A DNA stretch of 64,000 nt from Vreelandella neptunia (GTDB taxonomy: Bacteria; Pseudomonadota; Gammaproteobacteria; Pseudomonadales; Halomonadaceae), in the NCBI RefSeq assembly GCF_000712975.1, contig NZ_JHQL01000001.1, forward strand, positions 786,625 through 850,624, written 5' to 3'. The position numbers and the translations under genes are program-made. Positions 58,974 through 64,000 of the stretch are shown one piece after another. Each line of letters begins with the position of its first letter. Position 1 is the first letter of the stretch. Below the pieces are notes generated by a model. It made no database searches. It saw only the letters and a program-made list of their open reading frames with translations, and was not told where the DNA came from.

Positions 58974-59759
58974 GTGAGCATTGACGCACGAGAGTTTTAC
59001 CGCCAAGGGCCAATGCATCGCCGCGAGGGTGCGAGCAGCTTTGCACTGATTCGCCGCCAGTTCGATTTTCGTTCAATTGAGATAGGTCGTTGGGTGTCCC
59101 GCTCCGAACGCGACCGTGCCGCAGAGCTTTTTCACGATGCGCTGTGCGATTTAATGCTGATATTGCACGGCAATGAAGCGTTGATTTCGCTGCGTGGCTC
59201 GTTAGCACTACAGTACGGCAGCGGCGGCAGGCCTGGCGTTTCTGCGCATTACGATCCCAGTCAGCGCAGCTTTTCGCTCGCCAAGAATGCCGGGCCTGGT
59301 AGTATTGCTCATGAATGGTTTCACGCGTTTGATCACTATATTGCCCAGAAGTGTTTTAACAATGTGTCTGCTAGTACCTTTGCCTCGGTGGCATGGCTAG
59401 CGAATGCAGCGCCGCTTAATCACCCACTTAATCAACGTCTACTAGCCTGTTTCCACGCTATTCTGCTACATCCCGACGGTCAGCAGCCTAGCGCGCTTTT
59501 CAATGATTCAGCAGCCATGGATAAAGCGCATGGCCAGCTTTATTACAGCAAGCCAGAAGAGCTATGCGCTCGGGCGTTTGAAGCCTTCGTGCAAGACGCC
59601 AGCATAAAAAACCATTTTCTAGTCAAAGGCACCAAAGCCTCACCGGAAGCAGCACGCGGTCTGTATCCGCAAGGCGAACAGCGCGAACGCATTAATGCGC
59701 GTTTCAGTGACTATTTTGCCAGTTTAGGGAAAGCGCTCAGCAAAGAGGACCCATTATAA
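58974..59759 (+). CDS. CLCA_X/LPD1-like HEXXH protein
   Basis: 261 residues. HEWFHAFDHY supplies an HEXXH metal motif. The surrounding part, SLRGSLALQYGSGG, VSAHYDPSQRSFSLAKNAGPG, then the HEXXH, corresponds to the large polyvalent protein-associated domain 1 found in mobile-element polyproteins and in small stand-alone CLCA_X-type proteins. No signal peptide. GTG start at 58974. Transcribed away from the glutaredoxin-MauE gene. A metallopeptidase activity is possible but unproven. Confidence 0.78.
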   Translation: MSIDAREFYRQGPMHRREGASSFALIRRQFDFRSIEIGRWVSRSERDRAAELFHDALCDLMLILHGNEALISLRGSLALQYGSGGRPGVSAHYDPSQRSFSLAKNAGPGSIAHEWFHAFDHYIAQKCFNNVSASTFASVAWLANAAPLNHPLNQRLLACFHAILLHPDGQQPSALFNDSAAMDKAHGQLYYSKPEELCARAFEAFVQDASIKNHFLVKGTKASPEAARGLYPQGEQRERINARFSDYFASLGKALSKEDPL

Positions 59760-59831
59760 AATGTTGGATGTGCGAAATACGCCAATGACGACTACGCTTT
59801 AACGACACTCAATTCTCAAAGGAAGAGAAAA

Positions 59832-59918
59832 ATGCCATCGACTACTACTATTGTTGTTATCGTTGTTGTGATTGTTGCCGTCGCAGGAATAGGCTTCAGT
59901 GGCGTATTCCCTTTTTAA
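59832..59918 (+). CDS. 28-residue hydrophobic microprotein, copy 2
   Basis: ATG at 59832, stop TAA at 59916-59918. MPSTTTIVV, then VIVVVIVAVAGIG and FSGVFPF; differs from copy 1 at three positions (I to V, I to V, L to F). Ribosome site AAAGGAAGAG is identical. The 77 bp before the ATG align without gaps to those before copy 1, with about 15 differences. Nothing similar follows the stop. It lies just upstream of the GGA-rich RNA and behind the HEXXH gene. Confidence 0.8.
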   Translation: MPSTTTIVVIVVVIVAVAGIGFSGVFPF

Positions 59919-60023
59919 TTATCGTGTTTACTAAACGATTAGTTTCTCTGTACTGGCGAGTAAAAAATTAACAAAATATGGCTTTTTTATCCTAGGTTAA
60001 TGATTCTGTCATATATAAAGTTC

Positions 60024-60172
60024 ATGGTAAGCGATAACACAAGGAAAGGTGTAAGGAGCAGGAGTAAGCAAGGAAGGCTTTTAATACCAGGGATGCACAA
60101 ACAAGGAGGTTTGTGGAGAAGGATTACGGAGGAAATACTGCTACCCCGGCCATTATTGGCCGGGGTTTTTTT
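60024..60172 (+). ncRNA. CsrB/RsmZ-like CsrA-sequestering small RNA (predicted)
   Basis: Between about 60043 and 60133 there are ten GGA trinucleotides in 91 bp, about seven times the random rate. Three sit in hairpin loops: ACAC-AAGGAAAG-GTGT (60037-60052), AAGC-AAGGAAG-GCTT (60066-60080), and ACAAAC-AAGGAG-GTTTGT (60097-60114, extendable by a C-G pair). The segment ends in a strong terminator at 60144-60172 that works only on the plus strand. A TATATAAA stretch at 60012-60019 could be the -10, so the start is put near 60024. A 62-codon frame across the region runs past the terminator and is unlikely. No clear GacA upstream box was seen. Confidence 0.78.
60144..60172 (+). terminator. Terminator of the GGA-rich small RNA
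   Basis: Stem CCCCGGCCA / TGGCCGGGG with loop TTAT and seven T after it. No matching A run on the other side, so it cannot serve the minus-strand M42 gene. Confidence 0.92.
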
Positions 60173-60190
60173 ATATTACTTTTCTTGAAC

Positions 60191-61492
60191 CTACTTCTTC
60201 TTGGTCTTTTTTGACTTCGCGTGTTTTTTGTCTTCGCTGCTTTCAGGCTTGTCGCTTTCAGGCTTGTCACTGCCTTGGTGGCTAAGCGGGTTAGCTTGGT
60301 CAAGCCGTGGGTGGTTGTCCAGGAATTCGCGCTCCAGATCAGGTAGGGCATCCAGCGCTTTGAGCGTGTGGGTCAAAGCATGGATCGCAGCGAGCACATC
60401 CTGGGTGTTGCCGGTTTCGGAAATGGTATGCATGTTGCGAATCGGAAAGCCAATCGAGGTCGCTGCGCTATCAATAGAGGCCAGCACGCCCGCCATGCCG
60501 TCAGTGCCGGTATCAACGCCGACGATATCCCGCTGTAGGGGAATATCCTGCTCTTTGGCGGCACTGGCAATAATGCGATTGAGCTGTTCGCTGGCAATAG
60601 AGCCGACCGCCATGGTGAAGCCTTTGCCCATTTCCAACGGCTGCATACGCTTGTCGCCAATGCCTGGGGCGGCCACGTAGTCGTGGTTAACGTCTACGCC
60701 AATCAGTGCGTCTGGCTTGAGTTCGCCTGCTAATACGCGGCTGCCGAAACGGCCAATCTCTTCGTAGCTAGCAATGGCAAAGAGCACGCGTACTTTTTTG
60801 GTGCCGCCCATTTCTGCGATTAACTTCGCCACTTCTGCGGTGACAAAACAGCCTAAGCCATTATCCAGGTAAGCGCCGTAGAACGTGTTGGGGCTAAAGC
60901 CAGGGCGAATAGGGCGGTCGAAAATAATCGAATCGCCGGGGCGAACGCCAAGGTTTAATACCTGCTGCTTTTTATTTTCGCCATGAATCTGCAAGTCTAA
61001 GTAGATCTGCTCTTTTTTGATGCCTTTACTGCCATCGCGCTGGGCGGGGTCAGAAAAGTGAATAGCGCCCAGGGCTTCTACCGTGCCGCCCTGGATGCAG
61101 CGGTAGCTGCCGGGGGCGTTGGGGTCTTCGCTAAACAGCTTCACTTCATGGCCGATAAGTACAGTAGGCAAGAAGGAGTCGGTGTTGATCCAGATCTTGC
61201 CGTCGTCGCCAATCGAGCGAACTTGCATGCGGATTTTATCTGCATGGCCGATGATCATGACTTTGAACATGTCATCGCGGCCAGGATGTGTGTCCAGCAC
61301 CACGCCAGCATTGCCTTTAAATTGATGAAGATGCCAGTCACTTGGCGCGAAGCTTTCAAAGTAAGGCTTTAGAACGCCGTAAGTCATTGCGCCTTCCAGG
61401 CCTACTGGGCTAGGGGCGGCAAGAATGTCACGCATAATATTGAACTGCGCGTCGGGCATTGGCTGCGTCCAGGGTTTGGCGCTGTTACTCAT
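60191..61492 (-). CDS. M42-family metallopeptidase with Lys-rich tail
   Basis: 433 residues from the ATG at 61490-61492 (GGAGAG upstream; a GTG three codons earlier is weaker). M42 dinuclear-metal ligands are all visible: H in IIGHADKI, D in GAYLDNGLG, catalytic E-E in IASYEEIGRFG, D in LIGVDVNHD, and H in IRNMHTISETG. Family members are cytosolic aminopeptidases forming dodecamers. The last 30 residues, with two SDKPE units coded by a 15-bp DNA repeat (60241-60270) and a Lys-rich end, are an extension beyond the usual length. A related subgroup occurs in NAGGN osmolyte clusters; no such genes are next to it here. Confidence 0.85.
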   Translation of the reverse strand: MSNSAKPWTQPMPDAQFNIMRDILAAPSPVGLEGAMTYGVLKPYFESFAPSDWHLHQFKGNAGVVLDTHPGRDDMFKVMIIGHADKIRMQVRSIGDDGKIWINTDSFLPTVLIGHEVKLFSEDPNAPGSYRCIQGGTVEALGAIHFSDPAQRDGSKGIKKEQIYLDLQIHGENKKQQVLNLGVRPGDSIIFDRPIRPGFSPNTFYGAYLDNGLGCFVTAEVAKLIAEMGGTKKVRVLFAIASYEEIGRFGSRVLAGELKPDALIGVDVNHDYVAAPGIGDKRMQPLEMGKGFTMAVGSIASEQLNRIIASAAKEQDIPLQRDIVGVDTGTDGMAGVLASIDSAATSIGFPIRNMHTISETGNTQDVLAAIHALTHTLKALDALPDLEREFLDNHPRLDQANPLSHQGSDKPESDKPESSEDKKHAKSKKTKKK

Positions 61493-61681
61493 GTTAAGCA
61501 CTCTCCGTTGGGTGGTGTTTACCGCTTACTAGTCTGCCAGATTCTTGAAGCAGATGCGCTGCTTGGGCATGCCACGTTTGGGCGATGGTGCCATGGACGT
61601 TTCGGCGTATGATTGATTCATTAAAAATGAATATAACAACGACGACGATAAAAACGAAAGTACCTTGACGGGGGAGTGTTC

Positions 61682-62905
61682 ATGAGTACCGCTAGCCTTA
61701 AATCGCAGCGCTTTAAAGTGCTGTTGGCGGGCATTTTTAGCCAAATTTTATGTATTGGTATTGCGCGCTTTGCCTATACCCCACTACTGCCGGTAATGCA
61801 GCAGCAGAGCTGGATTAACGACGCCGACGGTGGTTGGCTGGCTGCGCTTAATTATGCGGGCTACATGTTAGGCGCGGTGCTGGCAGCATCAATTCGCTCG
61901 GTGTATCTCAAAGACACGCTGTTTCGAATTGGCCTGGTGCTTGCGGTGTTAACCACTGCCGGTATGGCGCTGACCGATCACTTCTGGCTATGGGCGGGGC
62001 TTCGCTTTCTTGCGGGGCTATCGAGTAGCGGTTCTATGCTGCTGGCTTCGGGATTGATTTTGCACTGGCTGATTCAGCACCGACAGCGGGGTGAATTAGG
62101 CATTCATTTTGCTGGGGTGGGTATTGGTATTGTGGTGGCGGCGCTGGCGGTTGAGCTAATGCTCGCACTGTCGCTTAACTGGCAGGCCCAGTGGTGGGGG
62201 TTTAGTGGTTTAGCCGCAGTGCTGTTAGTGCCTGCTTGGCGATGGCTGCCACGGCCTGTTAAGCCGGTACTTGGTAGCGCGGCTCATCATGATGCACCGG
62301 CCAAGCCACCCAGTCGTACCTTTATGCGGCTTATGCTACCGGCCTATTTCTGTGCTGGTTATGGCTATGTGATTAGTGCGACGTTTATTGTGACGATTGT
62401 CGAGCGTGAACCGCTACTGGCTGGCGCAGGAAACTGGACATTTGCCCTGGTAGGGTTGGCCGCGGCTCCTGCGGTGATGCTATGGGACCTAGTGGCGCGA
62501 CGTATTGGTTATTTAGGCGCACTCATTGTGGCCATGCTGGTTCAGGTGGTGGGCATTGTATTGCCTGCGATGACATCAAGCTTAATAGGTGTGCTGTTAA
62601 GTGCAGTGCTTTATGGAGGTACCTTCTTGGGCTGTGTCAGTTTGGTGCTCACCATGGCGGGTAGGCTATACCCATCAAGCCCTGCCCGATTAATGGGGCA
62701 GATGACACTGGCTTATGGTGCCGCCCAAATTGTTGCCCCTGCGCTGACCGGCATGTTGGCGGAGTCTTTTGGCAATTACTACTTGGGCTTATGGCTGGCG
62801 GGCGGCTTTGTCACGTTAGGGGCGCTGCTTTTAGTTTGGCTACGTCAGGTAGACCAAACCGCCCAGCGGCTAGATGCCCAGGCCAAAGCGCTATCGGTGG
62901 CGTAA
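61682..62905 (+). CDS. MFS transporter, YbfB/YjiJ family
   Basis: 407 residues from the ATG at 61682 with GGGGAG 5 bp upstream (GTG at 61676 overlaps the ribosome site). About 12 hydrophobic segments. The N-terminal signature LCIGIARFAYTPLLPVMQQQSW and LAALNYAGYMLGAV are characteristic of the YbfB/YjiJ group. Substrate unknown; probably an efflux or uptake carrier of the inner membrane. Confidence 0.88.
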   Translation: MSTASLKSQRFKVLLAGIFSQILCIGIARFAYTPLLPVMQQQSWINDADGGWLAALNYAGYMLGAVLAASIRSVYLKDTLFRIGLVLAVLTTAGMALTDHFWLWAGLRFLAGLSSSGSMLLASGLILHWLIQHRQRGELGIHFAGVGIGIVVAALAVELMLALSLNWQAQWWGFSGLAAVLLVPAWRWLPRPVKPVLGSAAHHDAPAKPPSRTFMRLMLPAYFCAGYGYVISATFIVTIVEREPLLAGAGNWTFALVGLAAAPAVMLWDLVARRIGYLGALIVAMLVQVVGIVLPAMTSSLIGVLLSAVLYGGTFLGCVSLVLTMAGRLYPSSPARLMGQMTLAYGAAQIVAPALTGMLAESFGNYYLGLWLAGGFVTLGALLLVWLRQVDQTAQRLDAQAKALSVA

Positions 62906-62990
62906 TAGTTGGTTGATGGCTGCAAGAGTTTTGGGCTTTGTCGACAAAATCCTCTAGGATAGGCGCTTTTTTCTGACAAGGTGGAAGGTC

Positions 62991-64000
62991 ATGGCGTCTT
63001 CTGGGCAACCTCGCATTCAGTGGCTGGGCCGCTGGGGCTTTATGCTGGCAGCCACCGGTTCGGCGGTGGGGCTGGGCAATATTTGGAAATTTCCCTATAT
63101 CACCGGGGAGTATGGCGGCGGAGCTTTTGTGCTGGTGTATCTGGCGTGCATTCTAGCCGTCGGCGTACCGGTGATGATGACCGAGATTGCCTTTGGTCGC
63201 CGTGGGCGCGGCAGCCCTATCGATGCGATACGGCGTGTCGTCAATGAGTCTGGTCGCTCTTCTGTTTGGTCGCTGATTGGTTGGATGGCGATGCTTTGCG
63301 GCTTTATGATTCTGTCGTTTTATGTCGTGGTCGCAGGTTGGTCGTTCTCCTATTTATGGAAAATGCTCACCGGCGGACTGGCTGGCAGCAGCGTTGACGA
63401 TATGGCCGCCGTATTTAGCGCGAATAACGCCAACCCGTTCATCCTGGGTGGTTGGAGTACCCTGGTGGCAGTATTGACCATGGTAATTGTGGGCAAAGGC
63501 GTTCAGGAAGGTATCGAGAAAAATGTCAGTTGGATGATGCCCGGGCTAGTGCTCATGCTCGTTCTACTGATTATCTTCGGGGTGTTTTCTGGTGGGTTTG
63601 GCGAGGCCGTGAGCTTCTTGTTCTCGTTTAACGCAGGAAGTCTCTCGAGTGAAGGGATGCTCGCGGCGTTGGGCCATGCCTTTTTCACACTGTCGTTGGC
63701 ATCCGGTGCGATTCTTACCTACGGTAGCTACTTGCCCAAAGGTGCTTCGATTGGGCGTACCACGGTAAGCGTGGCCATTGCTGACACCGTGGTTGCACTC
63801 ATGGCGGGGTTGGCAATCTTCCCGGTCATTTTTGCTAACGGTATGAATCCTGGTGAAGGGCCTGGGCTTATTTTTATGAGCTTGCCGCTGGCTTTCCAGG
63901 CGATGCCAATGGGCACGCTATTTGGCATTCTGTTTTTCTTAATGCTCTCAATGGCAGCGCTGACCTCGTCTATTTCGATGGTGGAAGCTACGGTGTCGTG
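62991..64000 (+). CDS. Sodium-coupled NSS-family transporter, partial (C-terminus outside window)
   Basis: Neurotransmitter:sodium symporter (SNF) family, which imports amino acids or related amines with sodium. Open from ATG 62991, with AAGGT in the upstream region, to the window end (336 codons, no stop). The first helix has the sodium-site motif LAATGSAVGLGNIWKFPYI, then GGGAFVLVYLA and IAFGRRGRGS, all typical. Seven or more hydrophobic segments are visible. The substrate cannot be read. Confidence 0.92.
   Translation, partial: MASSGQPRIQWLGRWGFMLAATGSAVGLGNIWKFPYITGEYGGGAFVLVYLACILAVGVPVMMTEIAFGRRGRGSPIDAIRRVVNESGRSSVWSLIGWMAMLCGFMILSFYVVVAGWSFSYLWKMLTGGLAGSSVDDMAAVFSANNANPFILGGWSTLVAVLTMVIVGKGVQEGIEKNVSWMMPGLVLMLVLLIIFGVFSGGFGEAVSFLFSFNAGSLSSEGMLAALGHAFFTLSLASGAILTYGSYLPKGASIGRTTVSVAIADTVVALMAGLAIFPVIFANGMNPGEGPGLIFMSLPLAFQAMPMGTLFGILFFLMLSMAALTSSISMVEATVS

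Noticed and set aside
60000..60188. 62-codon frame across the GGA-rich region
   Set aside because: It reads through the strong terminator at 60144-60172 and has no credible ribosome site; an RNA gene explains the region better.

Overview
The window looks like chromosome of a moderately halophilic gammaproteobacterium, most probably Halomonadaceae (Halomonas/Vreelandella). This is an inference. It rests on gammaproteobacterial gene orders (rluE-nudJ-mnmA-hflD-purB; ftsK-lolA next to rarA; clpS-clpA-infA-bpt-aat-ftsK; htpX, alaA and msrB close together), a monomeric NADP isocitrate dehydrogenase, a 180-kDa-type glutamate dehydrogenase, a TRAP transporter and mid-range GC. I did no database comparison.

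Layout. 1-2.1 kb is a nickel locus: nikA (cut by the window edge) and nikR diverge from a perfect NikR operator, and slyD lies convergent to nikR. 2.2-5.1 kb holds a small membrane protein, a glycine-zipper lipoprotein and aceA. 5.5-11.6 kb is a minus-strand housekeeping run (GNAT, roxA, purB, hflD, mnmA, nudJ, rluE) with ATGA overlaps. 11.9-19.3 kb carries icd followed by a nearly complete N-degron pathway (clpS, clpA, bpt, aat) around infA. 19.4-37.5 kb holds ftsK, lolA, rarA, a hemerythrin-like protein, murI, trmA, the large NAD-glutamate dehydrogenase, pyrD, rmf, rlmKL and a glutaredoxin-like protein. 37.5-47.6 kb holds a WGR-like small protein, pdxB, htpX, alaA, a YlqF-type GTPase, msrB and a four-gene operon dctP-dctQ-dctM-ggt. 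48.0-48.6 kb is a tRNA array of three Glu-Gly pairs behind a consensus promoter. It is followed by a YadGH-type ABC exporter, queF, a nitroreductase, a hotdog thioesterase and tRNA-Ser.

The accessory part is 52.7-60.2 kb. It contains an orphan gene whose stop codon lies in an attC-like hairpin (probable integron-type cassette), two copies of an unlisted 28-residue hydrophobic microprotein with a shared upstream region, an ECF sigma/zinc anti-sigma/DUF3047 module, a zinc-ribbon miniprotein, a MipA/OmpV protein, a DJ-1/PfpI protein, a glutaredoxin-MauE fusion and a HEXXH protein. Just before the M42 peptidase gene lies a non-coding stretch with ten GGA motifs, three of them displayed in hairpin loops, ending in a strong terminator. 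It looks like a CsrB/RsmZ-type CsrA-sequestering small RNA and is the most interesting item in the window. The window closes with an MFS transporter and a truncated sodium-coupled NSS transporter.

Together the genes serve central carbon and nitrogen metabolism, tRNA and ribosome maturation, N-degron proteolysis and transport. Small-molecule and stress systems fill the intergenic and accessory stretches.
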